64,000 nucleotides of DNA from Saprospiraceae bacterium (GTDB lineage Bacteria; Bacteroidota; Bacteroidia; Chitinophagales; Saprospiraceae). The number at the start of each line of letters is the position of its first letter. Position 1 is the stretch's first letter. The position numbers and the translations under genes were made by a program. Below, in pieces: positions 27,421-36,105 of this stretch. Below the pieces are notes generated by a model. That model saw only the letters and a list, made by a program, of their open reading frames with translations. It was not told the origin of the DNA and searched no databases. Where the stretch lies: positions 3,856,501 to 3,920,500 of the forward strand of contig JADKFX010000001.1 in assembly GCA_016717265.1 (NCBI GenBank). The letters run 5' to 3'.

Positions 27421-28134
27421 ATGAAATTAATAACCTGGAATTGCCAAGGAGCATTTAGAAAAAAAGCAGAAACAATTTTGCTTCAGCGACCAGACATTTT
27501 AGTAATTCAAGAATGTGAGCATCCAGAGAAATTAAAATTTAGTTCAACGACACAATTACCAAATGACATTTATTGGTATAGTGATGGCAAAAAAAAAGGA
27601 ATTGGGATATTTTCATATTCAGATTATAAATTTGAACTTCTACCTGATTTTAATCCAATGTTCCGCTACATAATTCCACTTCGTGTGACGGGTAACGGAC
27701 AAACATTTACACTTTTGGCGGTTTGGGCTATGAATAATAAAGAAAACCGTGAAGCACGTTACATAGGACAAGTATGGTTTGCTATTAATTACTACAAAAA
27801 TATAATAGGTAACTCGACAATTTTAATTGGGGACTTTAACAGTAACAAAATTTGGGACTATAAAGACCGTGTTGGAAATCATTCAGAGGTTGTAAACAAT
27901 CTTGCTAAAATAAATATTCATAGTGTTTACCATAAGCACTATGACATCGAGCAAGGAAAAGAAAATCATCCGACCTTTTTCTTACAACGCAACAAAGACA
28001 AGCCTTATCACATTGACTATTGCTTTGCTTCGGAAGACCTTTATATCAAAGTAAAGAATATAGAAATTGGAACATACGCAAATTGGATAACTCACAGCGA
28101 CCATACACCGATGACAATAAACTTCGACCTATGA
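27421..28134 (+). CDS. Endonuclease/exonuclease/phosphatase family protein
   Basis: 237 residues of the EEP superfamily: the N-terminal strand LITWNCQGAFRKKAETI, metal-binding Glu in VIQECEHPEK, the GDFNSNKIWD catalytic Asp/Asn, and the C-terminal SDHTPMTINF with the general-base His. No signal peptide, so cytoplasmic. The substrate may be DNA or a phosphoester and cannot be told. It sits alone between a secreted-protein gene and an 86-bp repeat array, flanked by attC-like sequences, and its codons are somewhat richer in C/G than its neighbours, all of which suggests acquisition as a cassette. Confidence 0.85.
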   Translation: MKLITWNCQGAFRKKAETILLQRPDILVIQECEHPEKLKFSSTTQLPNDIYWYSDGKKKGIGIFSYSDYKFELLPDFNPMFRYIIPLRVTGNGQTFTLLAVWAMNNKENREARYIGQVWFAINYYKNIIGNSTILIGDFNSNKIWDYKDRVGNHSEVVNNLAKINIHSVYHKHYDIEQGKENHPTFFLQRNKDKPYHIDYCFASEDLYIKVKNIEIGTYANWITHSDHTPMTINFDL

Positions 28135-28144
28135 AACAAGAAGG

Positions 28145-28280
28145 GCGAACGCATGAACACGGGTTTGGCAAAAATGGCGGTTCAGTGTTCCACAAACACC
28201 TTTGTGGTTAATCAAATTGGTTCTCCGCATCAACATTAGTGGTGAAAATCGCCACCTTCGCCAAGCCCAAAACCGTTAGC
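28145..28280 (+). repeat. Imperfect inverted repeat resembling an attC site
   Basis: Outer arms GCGAAC (28145-28150) and GTTAGC (28275-28280). Inner arms 28160-28179 and 28250-28269, 15 of 20 paired. A further hairpin, 28240-28245 with 28250-28255, lies inside. The site lies directly after the nuclease stop codon. Confidence 0.5.
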
Positions 28281-28308
28281 TGAATAAATAATAATAGTTT
28301 AAAATAAA

Positions 28309-28637
28309 CTCGACAGAGCTCCCTTAATTTTTAGGTTCACATATATTAAAGCCATCTCTATGGCTAATATCTTCTCGTTAGCCTAAAAATTTAGCTCGAC
28401 GGAGCTCCCTTAATTTTTAGGTTCACATATATTAAAGCCATCTCTATGGCTAATATCTTCTCGTTAGCCTAAAAATTTAGCTCGACGGAGCTCCCTTAAT
28501 TTTTAGGTTCACATATATTAAAGCCATCTCTATGGCTAATATCTTCTCGTTAGCCTAAAAATTTAGCTCGACGGAGCTCCCTTAATTTTTAGGTTCACAT
28601 AAATTAAAGCCATCTCTATGGCTTTAATTTATGTTCA
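28309..28637. repeat. 86-bp tandem repeat, three full units and one partial
   Basis: Units begin at 28309, 28395, 28481 and 28567, each with CTCGAC; the period is exactly 86 bases. The first unit differs from the next two by a single base near its start (CTCGACAGAG against CTCGACGGAG). Every full unit can fold into a nested hairpin: an outer stem AATTTTTAGG/CCTAAAAATT and an inner stem around AGCCAT-CTCT-ATGGCT. The fourth unit stops at the stop codon of the metallopeptidase gene. Confidence 0.95.
28597..28634 (-). repeat. Perfect 17-bp hairpin directly after the metallopeptidase stop codon
   Basis: Arms 28597-28613 and 28618-28634 are exact inverse complements around a CTCT loop. On the minus strand it follows the TGA at 28637-28635 without a gap. 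No T-run follows, so it would be a 3' stabilising structure rather than a classical terminator. Confidence 0.8.
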
Positions 28638-29387
28638 CCAATTACAGGTTTCACCATTTTTGTTTAGCCATTTTTCAGCTTTTTGATATTCTGGCATTAC
28701 TTTTTCAACTAAAGCCCAAAATCGGGGAGAATGATTCATATGCACTAGATGCGCTAATTCATGCACAATGATGTAATCTGTTATAAATTGTGGCGTCAAT
28801 AGTAAGCGTGAGGATAAATTTATTATTTTATTTGAACTGCAGCTCCCCCAATTACTTACATTATATTTTATACGGACAGATTTAATTTCCTTTTTAAAAA
28901 ACTGATCATTGATTTCAAAAACCCTTTTAGAAATTTCTGATTGAAAAAAAGAAGCCATGATCCGACTAATTATGGTACTGCATAATTTGTGTTTTTGATA
29001 TGCATTAATTCCAATTGGAAGATGAATCACCAAGGTCTTTCCTTTTAGGTTGCCCAGGGCAGTTTTTCGATCTATATCTTCTAAAATTTCCAAGACAAAT
29101 TCCTGATTTCGCAATTGAATGCATTGACCAGATTGATAGTTTCTAGGGACATATCGGCTTCTTAAATTTTGATCTTGTTCAAATTTTTTAATAACCCAAT
29201 TTTTAGCCCAATCCAGATGTTTTTCCTTTTGACTTATGCTTAATAAAATGGGTAATCTTAAGATCGCATGATGTTTACCAAGACTGATCCTGGCCGATCT
29301 TCGGTTTTCATAAACCGTTTCCATTTTTAATGAAAAATCACGAAAATGGATCTCCGAAAATTCTGAAAAAGCCTTTAAATTAGGCAT
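28635..29387 (-). CDS. YgjP-like (M48/SprT-type) metallopeptidase domain protein
   Basis: 250 residues with the zinc motif HELAHLVHMNHSPRFW (HExxH plus a third His five residues on), the hallmark of YgjP/DUF45 proteins. The preceding VRIKYNVSNWGSCSSNKIINLSSRLLLTP is the family's W-G-S-C core. No signal peptide. The ATG at 29387 is preferred to a TTG at 29399; it overlaps the end of serC by 8 bases, so the two are co-transcribed. Cellular target unknown; some relatives accompany restriction systems, but none is seen here. Confidence 0.9.
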   Translation of the reverse strand: MPNLKAFSEFSEIHFRDFSLKMETVYENRRSARISLGKHHAILRLPILLSISQKEKHLDWAKNWVIKKFEQDQNLRSRYVPRNYQSGQCIQLRNQEFVLEILEDIDRKTALGNLKGKTLVIHLPIGINAYQKHKLCSTIISRIMASFFQSEISKRVFEINDQFFKKEIKSVRIKYNVSNWGSCSSNKIINLSSRLLLTPQFITDYIIVHELAHLVHMNHSPRFWALVEKVMPEYQKAEKWLNKNGETCNW

Positions 29388-30447
29388 ATTTGTTTTCAAA
29401 ATCTTTCATAACATCAATCAATACGTTTACACTTTCCTGTGCCAAAGCATTATATAAAGATGCTCTAAAACCACCGACTAAACGATGCCCATTTAAGCCA
29501 ACACATCCTGCTTGTTTACAGCTTTCAAGAAATGCTGTTTCATGCTCTTGATGCTTTGCTATAAATACTACATTCATCCGGGATCGATCCTCCAAATTTA
29601 CAGTCCCTTCAAAAAGGGCATTTCGGTCAATTTCTGCATATAAACTAGAAGCTTTTTGTTCATTTCTTTTCTCCAATTCTTGTAAACCGATCTCTTTAAT
29701 CCACCGTAAAGTCAACATTGTTACATAAATTGGAAAAACAGGAGGTGTGTTATACATGCTCTCCTTATCAATATGGGACTTATAATTTAACATGCTCGGA
29801 AGCTTGCGATTTATTTTATTCAGAATAGACTTCTTGATTATTACAAGGGTCACTCCCGCCGGCCCTAGATTCTTTTGAGCACCTGCATAAATCAGTGAAA
29901 ACTTTGAAAAATCCAGTTGACGGCTAAATATATCACTTGACATATCACAAACCAAGGGTACTGAAATTTCAGGCCAGGAATGGTATTGAGATCCATAAAT
30001 TGTATTATTAGATGTGATATGAAGATAGGTCGCATCTGGTGGCACTATGAAATCTTTAGGAATATGCCTGAATTGATCCGATTCTGAACTTGCTATCACT
30101 TCTACTGGACCAAATAGTTTGGCCTCCTTTATTGCCCCTGCAGCCCATACTCCTGTATTGATATAGCAGGCTTTTCCTGATTCATCTAATAAGTTCATTG
30201 GAATCATATAAAATTGACTGCTGGCACCCCCTGATAAGAATAAAACCTCGTAATCTTCAGATAGACCCATTAATTCCTTAACCAGGTTTGCAGATTCTAC
30301 CATTACAGCCTCAAATTGTTTACTCCGATGAGAAATTTCCAGGATAGATAAACCCATACCTGCGAAGTCTTTTATTGCTTCTCCTGCTTGAATCAATACT
30401 TCTGGTGGTAAAATTGCAGGGCCGGCGTAAAAATTATGTTTTTTCAT
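29380..30447 (-). CDS. serC: Phosphoserine aminotransferase
   Basis: PLP aminotransferase of serine synthesis, converting 3-phosphohydroxypyruvate to phosphoserine; it may also serve pyridoxal phosphate synthesis. Of 355 residues, motifs are HNFYAGPAILPPEVL, EISHRSKQFE, LFLSGGASSQFYMIP, the PLP lysine in YAGAQKNLGPAGV, and the C-terminal GGFRASLYNA. TAACTTTG at 30465-30472 (minus) precedes the ATG by 17 bases. The next gene, the YgjP-like peptidase, overlaps its end. Confidence 0.96.
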   Translation of the reverse strand: MKKHNFYAGPAILPPEVLIQAGEAIKDFAGMGLSILEISHRSKQFEAVMVESANLVKELMGLSEDYEVLFLSGGASSQFYMIPMNLLDESGKACYINTGVWAAGAIKEAKLFGPVEVIASSESDQFRHIPKDFIVPPDATYLHITSNNTIYGSQYHSWPEISVPLVCDMSSDIFSRQLDFSKFSLIYAGAQKNLGPAGVTLVIIKKSILNKINRKLPSMLNYKSHIDKESMYNTPPVFPIYVTMLTLRWIKEIGLQELEKRNEQKASSLYAEIDRNALFEGTVNLEDRSRMNVVFIAKHQEHETAFLESCKQAGCVGLNGHRLVGGFRASLYNALAQESVNVLIDVMKDFENKYA

Positions 30448-30464
30448 ACTTCTGATTAAAAAGG

Positions 30465-30472
30465 CAAAGTTA
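30465..30472 (-). promoter_or_regulatory. -7 promoter box for serC
   Basis: TAACTTTG on the minus strand, fits TAnnTTTG, 17 bases before the ATG. Confidence 0.5.
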
Positions 30473-30650
30473 AAGATCCTGTCGGGTCAAAGTAACATTA
30501 TTGAATGTTTTAATATGAACTTTTTAGCATAAAATATTAGCCATTTCGTCCTTTTTAAAGGCATTTTAAAATAAAGCTCACCTTTTCGCATAGGTCGCGC
30601 TTTAATTTTATGCTACTCTAATTCACTATTCTAAACTATTTAAACGAAAC

Positions 30651-31121
30651 ATGATGGAAAAATCAGTCCAAAGTAACCTGAAAATGTCCCTTCAAATTCA
30701 AAATCCTGTTGTTGTATTCAACAGAGTAGCCTTATTTGTAGTTTACTTTTGGTTCGGATTTTTAAAAGTACTTGCCATTTCTCCTGCTGAAGGTTTAGTT
30801 ACCAGGCTACATACACAAACTATCAGTTCTTATATTACCATCACGCATTTTCTAATTCTTTTAGGCGCTTTTGAATGCTTGATTGGCATATTATGGTTAT
30901 TTCCAAAATATACAAATATTGCATTTGCCTTATTTTCAGCACAAATGCTCACTACCTTTTTACCTTTATTTTACTTGCCAAATGATACCTGGCAAAATGG
31001 ATTTGCACTTACATTAACAGGTCAATACATTATCAAAAATGTGGTTTTAATTGCCAGTGCTTTTACCGTTTTAATGTATGGTAAATACAAACTTGTAAAA
31101 ATTAACTCTCAAAATATTTAA
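30651..31121 (+). CDS. Four-TM membrane protein, DoxX/DUF417-like
   Basis: 156 residues with four hydrophobic segments (VVVFNRVALFVVYFWFGFLK, ITHFLILLGAFECLIGILWL, a third around IAFALFSAQMLTTFLPLF, a fourth VVLIASAFTVLMYG). The YFWFGFLK segment, and E-C-L-I-G-I-L-W-L-F in the second helix, resemble DoxX-like and DUF417 proteins such as RclC, some of which relate to oxidative stress. Assignment rests on helix layout and is not firm. 11 bases ahead of an outer-membrane protein gene, so they form an operon. Confidence 0.65.
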   Translation: MMEKSVQSNLKMSLQIQNPVVVFNRVALFVVYFWFGFLKVLAISPAEGLVTRLHTQTISSYITITHFLILLGAFECLIGILWLFPKYTNIAFALFSAQMLTTFLPLFYLPNDTWQNGFALTLTGQYIIKNVVLIASAFTVLMYGKYKLVKINSQNI

Positions 31122-31132
31122 TCCATCTTTTT

Positions 31133-32236
31133 ATGAAAAAACCAAGCTCAAAATTCAATGCATTCATTGTATTAAGTATAATTACTATTAGTCTAAACCA
31201 AATCGAGGCACAAGGTTGTGTTGCAATACGCAATGGAAGTGCAACCTGCTCACATGAAATGAATCCAGGCCAGGGTGGAGAAGGTTGGCAATTTAATACT
31301 TCCTATAGATATTATAAATCGTTTCGCCATTATCGGGGTAAAGAAGAACAAGTAGAACGGGTTGAAAATGGTTCCGATGTTAGAAATTATTCAAATTTTC
31401 TGGATATGTCCCTAATACGGAATTTCAATAACCGTTGGTCATTAAGTGTAAATTTACCATTTCAATCTGTTAGAAGAACCTCCCTTTATGAGCATGATGG
31501 AAAAACCAGACATGAAACTTCTGCAGTAGGTCTAGGTGATGTTAGATTTTCTGTAAATGCATGGTTATTTAAGCCATCTGAAAAAGGAAATATTCAAATA
31601 GGATTAGGCATAAAATTACCAACGGGTGATTATAGATATCAAGATTTTTTCTATAAAAATGATACAACCGAGTTACTTGGAGCCGTTGATCAATCGATTC
31701 AACCAGGCGATGGTGGAACAGGATTTTCTACAGAGCTGAATGCTTATTATAACATTACAAAATCGATTGGTTTTTATGGCAATCTGTACTACCTTATTAA
31801 CCCAAGAGATCAAAATGGCACTTCCACAACACGGGGAGGAACAGCATCTGCAACAGCCATTAAATACAGAACTGCAACGATGAGTGTCCCTGACCAATAT
31901 ATGGTAAGAGCTGGTGTGAATTATAGTATTTCAAAATTTACAGTTTCTGCTGGTGCCCGTTTGGAAGGGATTCCTAGTGAAGATTTAGTTGGTGAAAGTA
32001 ATGGTTTTAGAAGACCTGGATATGTAATCGCTTTAGAACCATCCATTTCTTATCAATTAAATCGCTTTAATATTTTTGCAGCAGTACCTATTGCACTTGA
32101 AAGAGATCGCGTTCAAAGCGATTCAGACAAAAGAAGAACAGCCGATACCGGTACCTTTACACAAGGAGATGCAGCTTTTGCTGACTATTCAATTAACCTT
32201 GGGTTTAGCTTCCGTTTTGGTAACTCTGGAATGTAA
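31133..32236 (+). CDS. Outer-membrane beta-barrel protein
   Basis: 367 residues with a signal peptide ending NQIEAQG. Alternating amphipathic strands run through the rest (WQFNTSYRYYKSFRHYRG, WSLSVNLPFQSV, GDVRFSVNAWLF, IQIGLGIKLPTGDY), ending in a barrel-type strand with terminal SFRFG. The GLGDVRFS, KLPTGDY and N-terminal QCVAIRNGS-like region resemble the MetA-pathway-type transporter family of Bacteroidota barrels; cargo unknown. Cys-rich start (GCVAIRNGSATC) might form a disulfide. Second gene of a two-gene operon that ends in a strong terminator. Confidence 0.75.
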   Translation: MKKPSSKFNAFIVLSIITISLNQIEAQGCVAIRNGSATCSHEMNPGQGGEGWQFNTSYRYYKSFRHYRGKEEQVERVENGSDVRNYSNFLDMSLIRNFNNRWSLSVNLPFQSVRRTSLYEHDGKTRHETSAVGLGDVRFSVNAWLFKPSEKGNIQIGLGIKLPTGDYRYQDFFYKNDTTELLGAVDQSIQPGDGGTGFSTELNAYYNITKSIGFYGNLYYLINPRDQNGTSTTRGGTASATAIKYRTATMSVPDQYMVRAGVNYSISKFTVSAGARLEGIPSEDLVGESNGFRRPGYVIALEPSISYQLNRFNIFAAVPIALERDRVQSDSDKRRTADTGTFTQGDAAFADYSINLGFSFRFGNSGM

Positions 32237-32278
32237 TTTCAAATTATAATATTCCCTTTTTAAACGATGTGGAATGGA

Positions 32279-32309
32279 GGGAGATGTATTATTACATCTC
32301 CCTCTTTTT
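32279..32309 (+). terminator. Intrinsic terminator after the barrel gene
   Basis: Perfect 10-bp stem (32279-32288 with 32293-32302), TTAT loop, then a T-rich tail at 32303-32309. Confidence 0.9.
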
Positions 32310-32381
32310 ATTAAATGTAGTTTAAGAATTTAATAAATTAAACCAATTTGCATTTAATTCCATAGACACCAATTCCATATT

Positions 32382-32389
32382 TATCTTTG
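32382..32389 (+). promoter_or_regulatory. -7 promoter box for the hybrid kinase
   Basis: TATCTTTG, perfect TAnnTTTG, 28 bases before the ATG at 32418. No clear -33 element. Confidence 0.5.
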
Positions 32390-32417
32390 CAAGTATCAAA
32401 ATCATGCACTAAAGGAT

Positions 32418-35060
32418 ATGCCAAGAATTTCAATAACTGTTAAAAATGCCATTGTATATTTTTTCTTATTAGCATTTACCTCCTTAGTTCTAGGCTATTC
32501 TATTTATAGGATCAGCTCAAATAAAATACTCGAAAACGCTACCCTGTCATTAAATCATAACAATGAATCGGTGGTCACACAATTCAACACCTTTTTAGAA
32601 GACATTCGAAGAGATATTTGGTTCCTATCTGAAAATCCATTTTTGTATGCATTTTTAACTAATAGAAATGATCAGGAATTAAAAAATAACTTATCGAAAG
32701 AGCTTTTATCCCTTTTAGCAATTAAAAAACATTATTTCCAAATTCGCTTAATAGGATTAGATCAAAAAGGAAAAGAAATTATACGAGCTGAAAAATTTAT
32801 TGATAGTATTGGTTTAGTTGATAATTTACATTTACAAGAAAAAGGAGAACGGGACTATTTCAGAGAAACCATTCAGTTACCGAAAGATTCTCTTTATTTT
32901 TCAGAAATTAATCTAAATCAGGAATATGGTAAAATAATTATGCCCATGGTTCCTACCATGCGTGTAGCAAAGCCCATATTTCAGAATGATAAAATATTTG
33001 GAATTCTAATTATAAATATAGATCTAAGTTATGTATTTAATGAGCTTAAAAAAATAGCAGGAGCACAATATAATTTAAGATTGATTAACTCCAATGGTTA
33101 CTACTTAATCCATCCTGATAGTTCACTAATATATGGTTTTGAATTTGACAAAGCACCTTCCATTTTTCCGGCCAATACCAATCAGGATATTCTTCAAGGA
33201 TTGTTATCCACTGAAAATGAAATTTATGCTATCCAGGATTATTTTTATCCGCGCGATAATTATCACTTGCACTTTTGCTTAAGTGCTAATAAAAATATAC
33301 TACTATCTGTTTTTAATCAATGGAAATCAGATATTATACTTCTAACAGTATTTCTAACCCTTATCTCCTTATTTATAGCTTGGTGGTGGACACAAAGGCA
33401 AACTAAAGAATTTAAATCAATAACTAAAACGATCATTAATTTTGGCAAAAACCCAGAAAATGTTAAATTGCAAATTGATCGGGATGATGAAATTGGAGAT
33501 TTAGCAAATTCCTTTCAGGAAATGGCAAATAAAATTAATCTCAATTTAACGGAATTAAAAATAGCTAAAACGGAAGCCATTGAAGCAAATAAAGCCAAAT
33601 CCGAGTTTCTGGAAAATATGAGTCATGAAATTCGGAATCCATTACAATCTATTTTAGGAATGACTGGAATGTTGAATCAAAATAAACCCAGACCAGATCA
33701 ACAAGTATTTATTGACACATTAAAATTTAGTTCAGATACTTTACTTACCCTTGTAAATGATATTTTAGATTACCGAAAACTAATTCATGGCCAAATTGAA
33801 TTAAATATCCAGAAAACAGCCTTAAAAGAATACATTGACAATATTCTTAAAAGTCATTTATTGGATGCATCCAATAAAAAGATAAAATTAAAATTAAATC
33901 TTGATCCCATTTTATTCAATAAATTCATATTCACAGATCCGATCCGTTTAGGACAGATTTTGCATAATTTACTTTCAAATGCAATTCGACATAGCCGACT
34001 TTCTAGTGAGGTGTGCTTAAGTTTACAGTTATCTTCAAAAGAAACACTTTTGTTTTCAATAGAAGACCATGGTTCTGGATTATCTGCAGCAAACATTGAA
34101 AATATTTTAAATCAAAAACCAGTAACAGGAGAATCCAGACAGACTCAAAATGTTGGACTGGGCTTGCCAATTGTAATTAATTTATTAAAACTATTTGATT
34201 CTAAACTCGAAATCATATCAAATGAAAATGCCGGAGCATCATTCACTTTTTCATTAAAATCCTTAATGCAGGAAATTAAAAATTTAAATGAATGGAAAGA
34301 TTCCTCAAGTTTAAATTTAAAATCCTATATTCAAACTGTTGCTTGCATTGATGATGATGCTCAAAATACATTTTTTTATTCACAAGTATTTACAAAATAT
34401 TCCATTCAAACAAACTGTTTTAATTCACCAGAAATATTTTTAAAAAATGAGAATTTAAAGTATGATCTCATTATTTCAGATCTCAATTTCCCAGACACAA
34501 AATTGAAAGATCATCTTGTTAATTTTAAAAAAGCCTTAAATGAAAAAGGAATCCTTATTTTAATATCCGCCACTGATGATATTGATGCCATACTTGGGGA
34601 ATTAAAATTTCAGTTTGATTTAATTTTACAAAAACCCATTTCGACTGAAATTTTAATAAAAGAACTGACCACAATAATTTTTCAAAAAAATTACGAAGCA
34701 CCACAATTACAAAACTTATACAACAACTATGATTATCAATTAGACAAAGTTTTAATTGCATTTGAGTTAACCCTTTCAGAATGGAAAGAAATGAGTACCA
34801 AATTAATACATACAATACAACAACAAAATATGGAGGAATTTGACAAAGTATATCATAAAGTAATTAATTCAATTCGGACATTTGAACTCCACTCTTTTCA
34901 AAAATTATTAGATACGCTCCGATTTAATATAGAAACCCAAAATGCAGATGTTCCTGCACTGATAAATAAGGTATCATTGCCTTTAATAAGCTACCAAAAA
35001 ATATTTGAAGTTGAAATTTCAAAATTAAAGAGTTCTCAAATATTAAATATTGAAGGGTAA
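32418..35060 (+). CDS. Hybrid sensor histidine kinase with receiver and Hpt-like C-terminus
   Basis: 880 residues. Membrane segments near 12-30 and 300-320 flank an extracytoplasmic sensor of about 270 residues (Cache-like). A HAMP domain follows (about 325-375), then HisKA with His403 in SHEIRNPLQ, and HATPase_c with NLLSNAIRHS (N box), DHGSGL (G1) and VGLGLPIV (G2). A receiver lies at about 635-755 with Asp688 (LIISDLNFPD) and Lys in LQKPIS. The last 110 residues are Hpt-like, with His813 in YHKVINS aligned to the usual HxLKGS. It converges with a LytTR regulator 12 bases away, its likely partner. Signal unknown. Confidence 0.88.
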   Translation: MPRISITVKNAIVYFFLLAFTSLVLGYSIYRISSNKILENATLSLNHNNESVVTQFNTFLEDIRRDIWFLSENPFLYAFLTNRNDQELKNNLSKELLSLLAIKKHYFQIRLIGLDQKGKEIIRAEKFIDSIGLVDNLHLQEKGERDYFRETIQLPKDSLYFSEINLNQEYGKIIMPMVPTMRVAKPIFQNDKIFGILIINIDLSYVFNELKKIAGAQYNLRLINSNGYYLIHPDSSLIYGFEFDKAPSIFPANTNQDILQGLLSTENEIYAIQDYFYPRDNYHLHFCLSANKNILLSVFNQWKSDIILLTVFLTLISLFIAWWWTQRQTKEFKSITKTIINFGKNPENVKLQIDRDDEIGDLANSFQEMANKINLNLTELKIAKTEAIEANKAKSEFLENMSHEIRNPLQSILGMTGMLNQNKPRPDQQVFIDTLKFSSDTLLTLVNDILDYRKLIHGQIELNIQKTALKEYIDNILKSHLLDASNKKIKLKLNLDPILFNKFIFTDPIRLGQILHNLLSNAIRHSRLSSEVCLSLQLSSKETLLFSIEDHGSGLSAANIENILNQKPVTGESRQTQNVGLGLPIVINLLKLFDSKLEIISNENAGASFTFSLKSLMQEIKNLNEWKDSSSLNLKSYIQTVACIDDDAQNTFFYSQVFTKYSIQTNCFNSPEIFLKNENLKYDLIISDLNFPDTKLKDHLVNFKKALNEKGILILISATDDIDAILGELKFQFDLILQKPISTEILIKELTTIIFQKNYEAPQLQNLYNNYDYQLDKVLIAFELTLSEWKEMSTKLIHTIQQQNMEEFDKVYHKVINSIRTFELHSFQKLLDTLRFNIETQNADVPALINKVSLPLISYQKIFEVEISKLKSSQILNIEG

Positions 35061-35072
35061 AAAATTTAGAAA

Positions 35073-35765
35073 TTAAAGTTCTTCAATAGTTTTTAATAAT
35101 TCGGCTTTGTATTTTTCTCCAATAGGAATATGTCGATCATTAATAATCAATTCATCCAGTAGGATCACTTGAATTTTTTTACGATTCACAATATAAGATC
35201 TATGAACCCGAATAAAATCAGGAGGTAACTTATCTTCCAATTCTTTCATACTAACCAAATTCATGGTTTGTGATTGTTCCTGGACAAAGTTTGCATAATT
35301 GCCTTCCGATTTAATAAAGAGGACATCTTCAAATTGAATTCTAACCAATTTTGACCCATCTTTTAAGAAAATGGATTTGTCTTTAATTGTTGATTTTGGC
35401 AATTCCAGAGTGTTTCCGTCGACTCTGTCTATTGCTTTCAAAAATCGATCAAAACTTAAAGGTTTTACTAAAAAATCTACTACTTGGTCATAATCATAGC
35501 TTTTCGCCGCAAATTCTGCTTCAGAAGTAACCATAATTACTGGAACTTGAGCTTGCATGAGTTCTAAAAATTCCTGCCCTTTCATATCTGGCAAGTTATA
35601 ATCCAAAAATATGAGATCAAGTCCTCCAGCAGCCAATAAACTCAAACCATCTGTGGCATTATTGGCTAAAATACAGTAGCTCACTTTCTCCGTTTTTGAA
35701 CAAAAGTGTTTTAGCAAATCTCCAATCAGTGGGTCATCATCTACAAGTAAACATCTAAATGCCAT
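35073..35765 (-). CDS. LytTR-family response regulator
   Basis: 230 residues: a receiver domain (acidic pair DDD at 9-11, phosphoacceptor Asp55 in FLDYNLPD, Thr80, Lys101 in LVKPLSF) and a C-terminal LytTR DNA-binding domain (about 125-230) with IFLKDGSKLVRIQFEDVLFI and FIRVHRSYIVNRKKI. Cytoplasmic transcription regulator. It faces the hybrid kinase gene tail to tail, which suggests a functional pair; the target genes are not evident. Confidence 0.93.
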   Translation of the reverse strand: MAFRCLLVDDDPLIGDLLKHFCSKTEKVSYCILANNATDGLSLLAAGGLDLIFLDYNLPDMKGQEFLELMQAQVPVIMVTSEAEFAAKSYDYDQVVDFLVKPLSFDRFLKAIDRVDGNTLELPKSTIKDKSIFLKDGSKLVRIQFEDVLFIKSEGNYANFVQEQSQTMNLVSMKELEDKLPPDFIRVHRSYIVNRKKIQVILLDELIINDRHIPIGEKYKAELLKTIEEL

Positions 35766-35899
35766 AAAGCTATCTTAACCCATAAATTCTACCACAATCG
35801 TGCCATCCTTTATAATTTAAATTGTCCATTTCATCAATTATTTAAGCCATTTCGTAAAAAAATGATTTTCCAGGGGCATGCTTGTATTAATTTTGAGGC

Positions 35900-35971
35900 A
35901 TGAAATCGCCAATTAAGATCCTAACGTGGATTTGGGGAGATCATAAAAAATCAGTCCTGGAGTTAATTTAA
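35900..35971 (+). CDS. Possible 23-residue leader peptide or small protein
   Basis: ATG at 35900, four bases after a perfect TAATTTTG box; the frame ends with TAA at 35969-35971. The product begins MKSPIKILTWIWGDHKK and has two Trp codons separated by one. No family is recognised. The support is its placement between a promoter box and a terminator-like hairpin; as a reading frame of this length it could occur by chance. Confidence 0.3.
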   Translation: MKSPIKILTWIWGDHKKSVLELI

Positions 35972-36028
35972 CAAAAGGACTTTTGAAGATATTTATTTTC
36001 ACATTATAGTTTTGGTTTAAAAAGCTCT

Positions 36029-36105
36029 CAGTCATCCAAAAATAAATTTTAAATAAAAATATATTTAAAATTTAGGAGTTCTTGGTTGACTGGGTGTTTT
36101 TTTTT
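36029..36105 (+). terminator. Terminator-like hairpin in the haloperoxidase leader
   Basis: Outer stem 36029-36039 with 36082-36092 (10 of 11 paired), inner stem 36044-36055 with 36062-36073 (12 of 12), then nine T residues at 36097-36105. Either a true terminator of a short transcript or an attenuator. Confidence 0.55.

Larger units (their letters stand above)
27369..28280 (+). mobile_element. Possible integron-like gene cassette (hypothesis)
   Basis: A single gene lies between a GTTATGT at 27369-27375 and an attC-like site ending GTTAGC at 28275-28280. The downstream site opens with GCGAAC (28145-28150), which pairs with GTTAGC at five of six bases. Inside it, 28160-28179 and 28250-28269 pair at 15 of 20 positions. 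The site is about 136 bases, within the attC size range. No integrase is present in the window. Confidence 0.35.

Noticed and set aside
28309..28637. CRISPR array
   Set aside because: Units are 86 bases, nearly identical throughout, with no unique spacers, and no cas gene lies nearby.
35900..35971. A trp-type leader peptide
   Set aside because: Two Trp codons are present, but no tryptophan gene follows; kept only as an attenuator-like candidate, not as a trp leader.
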